64,000 nt of DNA. It comes from Bacillota bacterium (GTDB lineage Bacteria; Bacillota_A; Clostridia; Lachnospirales; Lachnospiraceae). A program made the translations under genes and the position numbers. The stretch covers positions 62,001 through 126,000 of the forward strand of contig JAEYMU010000012.1 in NCBI GenBank assembly GCA_023407175.1. Direction: 5' to 3'. The notes beneath the pieces were generated by a model. That model saw only the letters and a program-made list of their open reading frames with translations, searched no databases and was not told where the DNA came from. This document shows, piece by piece, positions 37,543-46,434 of the stretch (position 1 is the first letter of the stretch; each line of letters opens with the position of its first letter).

Positions 37543-39336
37543 CTATGCCTGACATAATCTGTTATACTGTTTTGCCTGGGCATTCCACATTTTTGCATAT
37601 TCACCTTGTTTTAATAAAAGCTCACTGTGCGTTCCCTGTTCAATAATCTGTCCTTTCTCCATCATTAAAATATAATCTGTTTTTTTCGTAGTTGATAAAC
37701 GATGTGAAATAAAAATTACCGTTTGATTTTGCGGAACTTCAAACATAATTTTATTTAATTGAAACTCAGCGATTGGATCCAAAGCACTTGAGGGTTCATC
37801 TAAAATAACTAAATTTTTCTTAGATAAAAGTGTTCTGGCAATAGCAACCTTTTGTCCCTCTCCCCCGGAAAGATTTATCCCTTCCTCAAAGAACTCCGTT
37901 GTAAGCTGCATATCCAAGCCATCTTTTACCGTGTTTAATTTTTCAGAAAAACCAACTGCCTTCAGCGCCTGTAATATTACATCGTTCTCTATGCCTTCTT
38001 CCCCTAATAATACATTTTCTTTAACGGAAGCTGCATATATTTTGAAATCCTGAAAGACGACCCCCATTGATTGTCTATATTCGGACAAACGATATTGCTT
38101 TATATTAATACCATTAAGCAATATCTCTCCCTCCGTTGGATCGTACAAACGCATGATTAACTTAATAAGTGTTGTTTTCCCTGCGCCGTTATAACCTACC
38201 AAAGCCACCTTATCCAATGGTCCCAGCTTAAAACTGATATTATTTATAATGTTTCCATCCTTCTCGTTATACGCAAATGATACATTTCTAAATTCCAGTG
38301 CTGTTGCTTCAGAAGGAAAGGGCAAAGCAGCTTTTTCAACGATCAGAGGCTGATAATTCAGAAAAGTTCTTATTTTTTCAATATAAAGGCTGTTTTCATA
38401 AAACATCGGTATCCCTTCAGAAATTTCTATTAAAGTATTTTTAAAATCTCTTGATGAACTATACAGCACCACCACATTGCTAAAGGATAATGCTTTTGAC
38501 ATCAGCGCTTTAAATAATAAATAAATGATAAATAACACATCAATCATAAAGTTATTACAAAAATATTCCTTTACAAATGACAAAGCCCACTTTTTCTTTA
38601 CATATTTTTTATCTATATCAAAAATATCATCATTACAATGGTGAAACGATTGTTTTAGATGACTCTTGATTTGTGGATACAACCGAATATCCTTTGCATA
38701 ATCATTTAAATAGAACACTCTATGTAAGTAATTTCTTTTCTTCTCCCTCGCTACCTTCTCTGTTTTAGCAATAAAATTCAATTTATTGATTTTCCCGGAG
38801 AGTAATACGTTTAAAATAAATGGGATCAATACAAAAACCAAAGCGAATGGATCAATTGTGATAAAAAATATGCCCGACAGGACCACCCAGGTTATACCTT
38901 GAAGAATCTGGTCAATTGATTTTAACATTCGTTGGATACATTGATCAGATTCTGCAATAGAAAACATAAACTGATCATAAAATTCAGGATCATCATAGCA
39001 GGCCAGATCTATGTTCTTTGCCTGCTCATATAGCTTTTTCCGTATATCCCAATTTAATATCGGTATAGACTTTGGTGTAATTTTTTGCTCTATTGTTCCT
39101 GACAACAGCAGTTTCAAACTAACCAATACCACTGTAAACAATATCATTTTTACGGCATTCATAAAGGGAAGATTAAATTCCACAACATTCAGAACATATT
39201 GTATTGTATAAACATGCTCTATAAATACAACCACTGTTTGCAATACTGCATAAGCAACCAATAAAATGATATATCCCGGTAATGAAGAAAAGCAAAGCTT
39301 TAAAAGATACAGATTATTTCTTAAAACCTTTTTCAC
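37543..39336 (-). CDS. ABC exporter half-transporter (membrane plus ATPase), second of a pair
   Basis: A 597-residue protein with about six membrane helices (residues of about 15-320) and a C-terminal ATPase: Walker A GYNGAGKTTLIKL near 380, Q-loop MGVVFQDFKIY, signature LSGGEGQKVAIAR near 489, Walker B LVILDEPSSALDP and H-loop ISHRLS. All catalytic residues look intact. The start is a GTG at 39336 because the overlapping ATG reads straight into a stop. It lies 41 bases behind a homologous half-transporter, so a heterodimeric exporter is likely. The pair is markedly more AT-rich than its neighbours, which suggests horizontal acquisition. No cargo gene was found. Confidence 0.9.
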   Translation of the reverse strand: MKKVLRNNLYLLKLCFSSLPGYIILLVAYAVLQTVVVFIEHVYTIQYVLNVVEFNLPFMNAVKMILFTVVLVSLKLLLSGTIEQKITPKSIPILNWDIRKKLYEQAKNIDLACYDDPEFYDQFMFSIAESDQCIQRMLKSIDQILQGITWVVLSGIFFITIDPFALVFVLIPFILNVLLSGKINKLNFIAKTEKVAREKKRNYLHRVFYLNDYAKDIRLYPQIKSHLKQSFHHCNDDIFDIDKKYVKKKWALSFVKEYFCNNFMIDVLFIIYLLFKALMSKALSFSNVVVLYSSSRDFKNTLIEISEGIPMFYENSLYIEKIRTFLNYQPLIVEKAALPFPSEATALEFRNVSFAYNEKDGNIINNISFKLGPLDKVALVGYNGAGKTTLIKLIMRLYDPTEGEILLNGINIKQYRLSEYRQSMGVVFQDFKIYAASVKENVLLGEEGIENDVILQALKAVGFSEKLNTVKDGLDMQLTTEFFEEGINLSGGEGQKVAIARTLLSKKNLVILDEPSSALDPIAEFQLNKIMFEVPQNQTVIFISHRLSTTKKTDYILMMEKGQIIEQGTHSELLLKQGEYAKMWNAQAKQYNRLCQA

Positions 39337-39377
39337 ATGTCCACCATCCTCGTATTAAGACCTTATAAAGCCTATCC

Positions 39378-41162
39378 TCATATCATTGTTTCATTTATAT
39401 AGCTTTGCGCCTGCTTCATATACATTTCTTTATAAAGACCGCATCCATCCATTAATTCTTCATGTGTTCCCTCTGCAATTAATTGTCCATGATTCATCAT
39501 AAATATTTTTTCTACATTTTGTACTGATGACAACCTGTGTGATATTAAAAACATTATTTTATTATAACTATTTTCCAATATGCTTTCGTATAATTCGCAC
39601 TCTGCAATTGGATCAAGGGCACTTGAAGGCTCATCAAATATATTAACCGGAGCATCTTGTGCAAAAACCCTTGCAACAGCAATTTTCTGATATTGACCAC
39701 CAGAAAACACTGCGCCATTTTCATCAAATTCTTTTGACAAAACCATGTCGGCCCCATCTGGCAGTGATTGAACTTTATCATATATTCCTGCTTTTGTAAG
39801 AGCTTCTTTCACTAAATAATCCTCATTTTCAACTTTTCTGCCCATTAGAACATTCTCTTTTATGCTAAATGAGAATATTTTAAAATCTTGTAAGGCTGTC
39901 GCAAATAGCTGTCTATATTGGAACAAATTATACCTTTTTATTTCTATACCATTGACCAAAATTCTACCTTCGCATGGATCATATAAACGCAGTAATAATT
40001 TAATAATAGTGGACTTACCGGCTCCGTTTTGTCCAACAAAGGCTACTCTTGTATCTTTACCAACTTTAAATGATAAATTATCAATAATCAATTTATCCGA
40101 AGCATATCCAAACGAAACATTTTCGAACTCAATTGTGTGAATAGCTTCTTCCGGCTGTATCCCATCATAATTTTCCGGTATCTTCTCTTCATAATTCAAG
40201 AAAGCGAAAAGATTATCCATATAAAGGCCTAAATTAATGTTCTCCATAAAAGCAGATGTCACACCGATCAATATCCAGGTGGTGGCGACTGCAATACTGA
40301 CTAAAATTGACAAATCAGAAAACGGCATCCTTTCACTAATCATCGTCCGATAAACGCCATAAAGAAATACACCTTGAAAAATTGTAAATGTCAACATTGT
40401 ATGCAGCCAATATACAAAAATTGCTTTTTTCGAATAATTGTGAGTTATGTAAACAATTTTATCAACCGCTGTCTTATATTTCTTCGATAATAAATCAAAT
40501 ACCTTACTTAAACGAATTTCTTTTGCATAATCGGATAAATACATAACCCGGTTAACATATTCTGTTTTTCGTACCTCGGGTATCGTTTCCTTATATCGTT
40601 TAAAAACAATATTATTTAAAATCGTTCCAAACACAAAGTTTCCAATCAAAGGCGATATTAGAAAAAGCATTGCAAATGGGTCAATTTGATACATGATTGT
40701 AAAAGCAATTACAGTAGCAATCCCTCCAAAAACAATTGTAAAAGCATTCTTTATGATTGCTGTTACCTTCTCTTCTGCTTTATCAACGGCCATTGTATAC
40801 TTATCATAAAACTTATGATCTTCAAAGCAACGCAACTCAACATTACAGACTTTTTTATAAAGCCGTCCATATAATTTCTTATAAATATAAGTATCAGATA
40901 AAGGTTGTACAACATTTGCAAGATAGCTTTTATAGACGCTAACAAACAAAAACAGCACTGCTGTTAAAGCAATAAATCCTAATAGCTGATAAAATGTCTG
41001 CTTGTGCTCTATTGCAGATATAATATGCCTCACAAAAATACTGCTATAAAACAACCATTCAAAATAATTAAGAAATGAAGCGGCTGCCTCATGAAGTACT
41101 CTGCTCTTCGATATCTGCCAAAGTAATTCTATCGATTTGATTGTATTTTTTATAGATTTCAT
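39378..41162 (-). CDS. ABC exporter half-transporter (membrane plus ATPase), first of a pair
   Basis: This 594-residue protein has the same architecture as its downstream partner: six helices and an ATPase with Walker A GQNGAGKSTIIKL near 377, signature FSGGQYQKIAVAR near 486, Walker B VNIFDEPSSALDP and H-loop ISHRLSS. The start at 41162 has GGTGGGGA in front; the frame is open 21 codons further upstream. The membrane part resembles peptide or lipopeptide exporters more than importers. Its stop is followed after 41 bases by the second half-transporter. Confidence 0.9.
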   Translation of the reverse strand: MKSIKNTIKSIELLWQISKSRVLHEAAASFLNYFEWLFYSSIFVRHIISAIEHKQTFYQLLGFIALTAVLFLFVSVYKSYLANVVQPLSDTYIYKKLYGRLYKKVCNVELRCFEDHKFYDKYTMAVDKAEEKVTAIIKNAFTIVFGGIATVIAFTIMYQIDPFAMLFLISPLIGNFVFGTILNNIVFKRYKETIPEVRKTEYVNRVMYLSDYAKEIRLSKVFDLLSKKYKTAVDKIVYITHNYSKKAIFVYWLHTMLTFTIFQGVFLYGVYRTMISERMPFSDLSILVSIAVATTWILIGVTSAFMENINLGLYMDNLFAFLNYEEKIPENYDGIQPEEAIHTIEFENVSFGYASDKLIIDNLSFKVGKDTRVAFVGQNGAGKSTIIKLLLRLYDPCEGRILVNGIEIKRYNLFQYRQLFATALQDFKIFSFSIKENVLMGRKVENEDYLVKEALTKAGIYDKVQSLPDGADMVLSKEFDENGAVFSGGQYQKIAVARVFAQDAPVNIFDEPSSALDPIAECELYESILENSYNKIMFLISHRLSSVQNVEKIFMMNHGQLIAEGTHEELMDGCGLYKEMYMKQAQSYINETMI

Positions 41163-41235
41163 ATTTCCCCACCATATATTATAGTTATTTACAGCATGTA
41201 ATTGCAAATATATACATATTTGCACAACTGGGCAA

Positions 41236-42447
41236 TCATTCCTCTCCCGCCTTAAAATTATAAATCGGCTTAATGACCTTGATTACTTCTGCCGTATCTC
41301 CAATATTGTTCACAATATCCTCCATATCCTTATACGCCATAGGACATTCATCCAAGGTATCCGCATTCACTGACGTAGTATAAATTCCTGCCATCTGCTT
41401 CTTAAATTCCGATACGGTAAAGGTGTTCTTTGCTTTTATTCTGGACATCAGTCTTCCGGCCCCATGCGGTGCGGAATTGTTCCAGTCCTCATTCCCCTTA
41501 CCGATGCAGATGAGGGAGCCATCCCGCATATTAATCGGAATCAATAGCTTTTCTCCCTTTTTTGCAGATACTGCGCCCTTTCTAAGGATCATATTCTCCG
41601 TATCAATATAGTTGTGAATTGTAGTGAATTCATCCTCCACCTTGAGCTTTAAGCCGCGGATAAGCTCATCCATCATTGCCTTTCTGTTAAGCAGGGCAAA
41701 TCTTTGAACAATCTTCATATCATGAATATAATCCTCCATTAACTGTCCGGACAGATAGGCAAGTGACTTCGGAATTGTGGTTTGCACCTGGCTTTTTAGC
41801 GCATTAATTGCCGTCTGGATTTCCTTGTCCCTTCCAGCCGCTTTATAGTCCAGGATTAGCTGGTTTATATCAGCCAGCGTATTGCCATTCAGTGACTTGT
41901 ATGCCTGCTCCTGATAAAATTCAGCCACCTCCAGCCCCAGATGACGGGAGCCGGAATGGATCACAAGAAAGATGCTTCCCCCTTCCTCCTGATCGGCTTC
42001 GATAAAGTGATTTCCTCCGCCGAGGGTACCTAAGGATTTAACCGCCCGGTCTAGATTGATTCTTCCTTCTGTTTTACACCTTAGCTGGTTCAAATCAATC
42101 TCGTCATTGTACCGGTGGGCCTCTGTTCTTATATGAAAGCCGGATGGGATTTTCTCATAGATAAGCTTATCCAGCTTCTGCAATTCAATATGGGAATTCT
42201 TGATTTGAATGGTCTCCATGCCACACCCGATATCTACCCCTACAAGGTTGGGGACAACACAGTCCTTGATCGTCATTGTTGTTCCTATGGTACAGCCGGC
42301 GCCGGCGTGAACGTCCGGCATAATTCTGATTTTTGAATTCTTTACATATTCCTGGTCACACAGAGTTTTGATCTGCTCAAGAGCAGTTTCCTCCACTACC
42401 TCTGTGTATACCTTGGCAAAATTATATTTTCCTTCTATTATCTGCAT
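41236..42447 (-). CDS. rtcB: RtcB-type RNA ligase
   Basis: The 403-residue protein has the RtcB hallmarks: PDVHAGAGCTIG, VGVDIGCGM with the metal-binding cysteine, GTLGGGNHFIE, VIHSGSRHLG, and SAPHGAGRLMSR with the histidine that accepts GMP. RtcB joins 2',3'-cyclic phosphate (or 3'-phosphate) and 5'-hydroxyl RNA ends, and in bacteria is linked to RNA repair. The ATG at 42447 has GGAGGATATA ahead of it; an ATG at 42459 overlaps the stop of the small upstream gene. No archease gene or RtcR regulator is adjacent. Instead it is coupled to a small Cys-rich protein. Confidence 0.94.
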   Translation of the reverse strand: MQIIEGKYNFAKVYTEVVEETALEQIKTLCDQEYVKNSKIRIMPDVHAGAGCTIGTTMTIKDCVVPNLVGVDIGCGMETIQIKNSHIELQKLDKLIYEKIPSGFHIRTEAHRYNDEIDLNQLRCKTEGRINLDRAVKSLGTLGGGNHFIEADQEEGGSIFLVIHSGSRHLGLEVAEFYQEQAYKSLNGNTLADINQLILDYKAAGRDKEIQTAINALKSQVQTTIPKSLAYLSGQLMEDYIHDMKIVQRFALLNRKAMMDELIRGLKLKVEDEFTTIHNYIDTENMILRKGAVSAKKGEKLLIPINMRDGSLICIGKGNEDWNNSAPHGAGRLMSRIKAKNTFTVSEFKKQMAGIYTTSVNADTLDECPMAYKDMEDIVNNIGDTAEVIKVIKPIYNFKAGEE

Positions 42448-42458
42448 TATATCCTCCA

Positions 42459-42671
42459 TTAATAATTCTCTTTCTTCGAATATTCCTTTAAATCACCTAA
42501 TTTGTAGTTGTTTCTGCTAATTCTTTTCTTCCTGTTGGTGTTCTCCGCCTTGGCTCTTGGCTCATATTTATCGCACTTCTGGCAATAATGCTCGTGACTG
42601 GCTTCTCTGCCCTTTTTGCATTGTCCTAAAGCAATATAATTGATACAAACGGCTTCTCTGTATTTGGCCAT
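42459..42671 (-). CDS. small Cys/His-rich protein coupled to rtcB
   Basis: The 70-residue basic protein contains four cysteines and a histidine in the pattern C-x6-C... with GREASHEHYCQKCDKY, which looks like a zinc-binding knuckle. The C-terminal half is strongly basic (RKKRISRNNYKL) and could contact RNA. AGGAGGGAACAAATT precedes the ATG at 42671. The next gene, rtcB, has its ribosome site overlapping this stop codon, so the two are translationally coupled. I do not recognise a named family. Confidence 0.75.
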   Translation of the reverse strand: MAKYREAVCINYIALGQCKKGREASHEHYCQKCDKYEPRAKAENTNRKKRISRNNYKLGDLKEYSKKENY

Positions 42672-42714
42672 AATTTGTTCCCTCCTGTTATAATAACAAA
42701 TATTCTGATAGAAC

Positions 42715-42843
42715 AAAGTGCCAGCCTGCTGACACTTTCGCGCCCGAGCGGATTGCGTAGCAATATCTTCCTTGCCGCGAGGTGCGCATCCTGCACGGAG
42801 TGCTTTTTACTTTATAGGACGCAATTTCCTATAAAGTAAAAAA
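42715..42843. repeat. palindrome-rich intergenic element upstream of the rtcB operon
   Basis: The element starts with the interrupted palindrome AAAGTG...CACTTT (42715-42738), has a small GATTGC-GTA-GCAAT hairpin in the middle, and ends with a perfect 16-base stem (42804-42819 with 42827-42842, loop of 7 bases). The composition is more GC-rich than its surroundings. It resembles a dispersed REP/MITE-like element. The rest of the gene-free stretch 42672-43295 shows no convincing gene or RNA beyond the terminator-like hairpin listed next. Confidence 0.55.
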
Positions 42844-43242
42844 GCCCATTATCCAGTGATAACCAGGTATCACCAGTAATCGGCTCCAAATTGACCTATG
42901 TCTATGGCTATGGTTACCGATAGCAGCTCGAAACATACTATCGTTCCCGAATTAATCTCTTAGAGGCAGAATCCATTGCACGAAATCCGGGTATTGTTAT
43001 AGCTATAGCATATTTCATAATTTTGTTTCTTATTTGGTTTTAAATTGTGTTCGTATTTTCTATTACTCATAGTTTCTAACAAATCGCGTGATTTCATTGC
43101 AGGGCCTCCTTTCTTTGATATTTTATTACAATTCTAGTTGACTATAGCACAATATTTCCATACTGTAAAGAATAAACTAATTATTATTTTATTCGTAATA
43201 AGTATAAATAAAGCCATTGAATCTAATAATTAACTGATCTAT

Positions 43243-43271
43243 GATAAGCTTATTACCAGCTTATCTTTTTT
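43243..43271 (+). terminator. terminator-like hairpin in the SDR gene leader
   Basis: GATAAGCT and AGCTTATC form an 8-base stem with a 7-base loop and are followed by six Ts. It ends 24 bases before the SDR start codon on the same strand. It could stop upstream read-through or act as an attenuator. Confidence 0.65.
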
Positions 43272-43295
43272 AAGAAAATTTGAAAGGGGAAAAAT

Positions 43296-44015
43296 ATGGA
43301 CAAGTTTACTTTAGTTACGGGAGCAGACCACGGTTTGGGCTTTGAATTGGTCAGAAAGCTGCTGATCAAAGGATATAACGTATTTGCAGGCTGTTATTTG
43401 AGTAAATCCGACCAGTATCAGGACTTATGCAAGGAATATGGTGACACACTTCAAATAATTCACTTGGATATCTCTGATATCGAAAGCGTTCAGCGAGCCA
43501 GAGAGGACATCTTAAGGAAAACGGACCGGCTGGATTTGCTCCTGAATAATGCCGCCGTATTGGGAGATATTCATTCGACCATTGAGGACCAGATTGATTT
43601 TGATGACATAGAAAATGTAATTAAAGTAAATGCCATAGGAGCCCTGAAGGTTACTAATATCATGTTTCCCCTTCTGTTAAAGGGCGAGAATAAGCTGATT
43701 GTTACCATTTCTTCCGAAGCGGGAAGCATCGGCGATTGTCCGAGAGATTCCTGGTTTGGCTACTGCATGTCCAAGGCAGCTCTTAACATGGAAGCTGCCC
43801 TGATACAAAATCATTTTAATAAATATCAGGGCCAGGTAATGGTAATTCATCCCGGATGGATGAAAACCTATATGCGCGGACATTTGGACGCCGATGCCGA
43901 GCTGACGCCGGAATATTCTGCTAAATGTATCATGAACTTAATCGACAATAGCCGGCAATATCGGGGAGAGAAGGCAGTTTATCTGGATTACAGCGGCAAG
44001 CAATTAAATTGGTAG
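43296..44015 (+). CDS. short-chain dehydrogenase/reductase (SDR) family protein
   Basis: The 239-residue protein is a classical SDR: cofactor motif TGADHGLG (TGxxxGxG), LNNAAVLG for the NNAG position, catalytic serine in TISSEAGSIG and YxxxK in YCMSKAALN. Substrate is not evident. AAAGGGGA precedes the ATG. The final 12 bases overlap the end of recQ on the other strand. Related proteins include Rossmann-fold signalling enzymes (CsgA-like) as well as alcohol dehydrogenases. Confidence 0.88.
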   Translation: MDKFTLVTGADHGLGFELVRKLLIKGYNVFAGCYLSKSDQYQDLCKEYGDTLQIIHLDISDIESVQRAREDILRKTDRLDLLLNNAAVLGDIHSTIEDQIDFDDIENVIKVNAIGALKVTNIMFPLLLKGENKLIVTISSEAGSIGDCPRDSWFGYCMSKAALNMEAALIQNHFNKYQGQVMVIHPGWMKTYMRGHLDADAELTPEYSAKCIMNLIDNSRQYRGEKAVYLDYSGKQLNW

Positions 44016-46277
44016 AGCGCTTGAGGATAAAAGCATGAGTAAATAGCGCTGTGCTTCCTCATTATACATTAACACATCATATTCATTTCCCTTCTCGCTC
44101 GTACGCCTGGCAGAGGAGATACCAAGCTGCAGGCCCTTTTCCGTCACTGTTGTAACATTCCTTCCAAGCAATGGGCTATACTGGTCTGCCAGATAGCCCT
44201 CTTCCTTCAATTTTACGGTCAGAAAGGTCGCGGTGAGCCGTTTCATTCGTTGTTCCTCCCGAAGCTCATTCAACTGCTCTACAAATTGGCTGATCATAAC
44301 TGTTCCGGCGGGGCTGACCTTCTGTTTCATCTCTTCAGTTATGTAAAAATCTTCTTTTCTAGCTTTTACTTGTAAGCTTTTCTGGGGTTTCACCTCTGCT
44401 TTCTCCTGCTCATAGCAAAAGCCCGCCTTATTGCCCCCGGTAAACTCAAGAATTGCCTGTATGAAGTCCTGTCCATATTTCTCAAATTTATGCTCGCCCA
44501 CACCCAGGACCATCATCATTTCCTGCTTGTTAAAGGGCAACCTTACACACATATCTGTTAGTGTCTTATCTGAAAATATGATATAGGGCGGCATTCCCTC
44601 CTCCTTCGCCAGCCGAGTTCTTAACTGGCGTAAAGCATCGAATAAATCCAACCCTCTGGAGGTCAGAAGCTCGGACTTGCGTTTTACTCTATCTGCTCTG
44701 CTGTTCTTTTGCTGTGCCGGTTCTTCTTTGGGAAGCTTCATGATAATTCTGGTCTGATTTGACATAACTAAGGCAGCTGAACGGTTTCCCTTGACAATTG
44801 CATATTTATCATTCGTAAGATATAAGTAATCATCAATAATCAGCTTATTCATAACATGCCTTAGATAGGACTCATGCTCTGATGACCTTTTTCCAAAGAA
44901 GCTGCTGCCGGCCATATGATTGGCGGTAAGCTTCGCTGTCTTTCTGCCCAGCAGTGTAGCGATAATTACATTAAATCCAAAGCGTTGCCTGCATTCCATC
45001 ACACAGCCTATGATATCCTTACTAAGCTCTGTTACATCCTGTTCCTCAAATTCTGTCAGACAGTTGGAGCAGTTATTACAGCAGGCATCTCCTGCTTCGC
45101 CAAAATATCGCAGGATATACTCCCGTAAGCAATCCCTGGTATAGCAGTAATAGGTCATCAGCTTAAGCCGCTCCTCATCACGTTCTCTTATTAATTCTCT
45201 CTGGACGTCATTCAGCTCCTCATTATCATTCCCATTTTCAATTAAAAACTGATTGATGCGGACATCTCTGGCACCATAAAGCAGAATACACTCCGCCGCT
45301 TCTCCATCACGGCCGGCCCGGCCTGCTTCCTGATAATACCCCTCCATATTTTTAGGCATATTATAATGAATGACATAGCGGACATTGGACTTATCAATTC
45401 CCATGCCAAAGGCATTGGTTGCCACCATAACGGACTTTCTGTCGTAAATAAAGTCCTCCTGGTTATCATTTCTCTCAGCATCACTCATACCTGCATGGTA
45501 TTTTGCCGCAGAAAACCCCTCTGCAGTAAGCCGCTCCTGCAATTCATCCACATTTTTACGGGTCGCACAATAGATAATTCCACACTGGGATTTATGCCTC
45601 TGAATATATTCCACTACCTCAGCATCCTTATCCTTTGGCGCACGTACTTCAAAATAAAGATTTCTTCTGTCATATCCGGTAATTACCACCTCCGGCCCTT
45701 CCATGCGAAGTACGCAGCTTATGTCCTCTACAACCTCCTTCGTCGCCGTTGCAGTGAATGCACTGATTACAGGACGCGTTGGAAGCTGTTCGATAAAACG
45801 GACTATTTGTAAATAGCTGGGTCTGAAATCCTGCCCCCACTGCGAGATACAGTGGGCTTCATCCACAGTAACCATCTTAATATCCGCATTACTCGCGAAG
45901 TCCAGAAACTCCTGGGTCTCCAGTCTCTCCGGCGCCACATAGACAAGCTGATATTGCCCCCGTTTCGCATTCTGCAAGGCAAGGGTAACCTGTCTGGCTG
46001 ACAAAGAGCTGTTAATATATGCCGCGTGAATTCCTGCCTGATTAAGAGCCCCCACCTGATCCTTCATCAAGGATATCAGGGGCGAAACCACAATCGTTAC
46101 TCCTCCCAGGGCAAGTGCAGGAACCTGATAGCAAATGGATTTACCGGCACCTGTAGGCATTACACCCAGGGTGTCGGTCCCCGACAGAATACTTCGAACC
46201 AGCCTTTCCTGTCCTTCACGAAAATAGTCATATCCAAAATATGATTTTAATATATAGTAAGGGTCCTTATCCTCCAA
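44004..46277 (-). CDS. recQ: RecQ-family ATP-dependent DNA helicase
   Basis: The 757-residue protein has all RecQ parts: Walker A MPTGAGKSICYQ near residue 41, DEAH box VDEAHCISQWGQDFRPSY near 138, motif VI YYQEAGRAGRDG, a zinc-binding cysteine cluster (CCNNCSNC near 396), the RQC winged helix and an HRDC domain (about 520-600). About 150 extra C-terminal residues follow. RecQ unwinds recombination intermediates and stalled forks. The start is a TTG at 46277 with AGAAGGGAG upstream; no in-frame ATG exists before the helicase motifs. Confidence 0.95.
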   Translation of the reverse strand: MEDKDPYYILKSYFGYDYFREGQERLVRSILSGTDTLGVMPTGAGKSICYQVPALALGGVTIVVSPLISLMKDQVGALNQAGIHAAYINSSLSARQVTLALQNAKRGQYQLVYVAPERLETQEFLDFASNADIKMVTVDEAHCISQWGQDFRPSYLQIVRFIEQLPTRPVISAFTATATKEVVEDISCVLRMEGPEVVITGYDRRNLYFEVRAPKDKDAEVVEYIQRHKSQCGIIYCATRKNVDELQERLTAEGFSAAKYHAGMSDAERNDNQEDFIYDRKSVMVATNAFGMGIDKSNVRYVIHYNMPKNMEGYYQEAGRAGRDGEAAECILLYGARDVRINQFLIENGNDNEELNDVQRELIRERDEERLKLMTYYCYTRDCLREYILRYFGEAGDACCNNCSNCLTEFEEQDVTELSKDIIGCVMECRQRFGFNVIIATLLGRKTAKLTANHMAGSSFFGKRSSEHESYLRHVMNKLIIDDYLYLTNDKYAIVKGNRSAALVMSNQTRIIMKLPKEEPAQQKNSRADRVKRKSELLTSRGLDLFDALRQLRTRLAKEEGMPPYIIFSDKTLTDMCVRLPFNKQEMMMVLGVGEHKFEKYGQDFIQAILEFTGGNKAGFCYEQEKAEVKPQKSLQVKARKEDFYITEEMKQKVSPAGTVMISQFVEQLNELREEQRMKRLTATFLTVKLKEEGYLADQYSPLLGRNVTTVTEKGLQLGISSARRTSEKGNEYDVLMYNEEAQRYLLMLLSSSALPI

Positions 46278-46434
46278 CCGGTATTTCTCCCTTCTGATCT
46301 CTTATTACCATTATGTATGTTTATACCCTAAACCTGATATTTGTATTATCGGTCCTTCCTTTTTATTAAATTATATCAAAATATACAAAGAAATAAAAGA
46401 GAGGTAAATGAACTTAAGCTATGCGGTCAGGATA

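Noticed and set aside
37543..41162. RiPP or bacteriocin cluster around the ABC pair
   Set aside because: No precursor peptide, modification enzyme, immunity gene or leader-cleaving peptidase domain is visible in the exporters or the short gaps around them.
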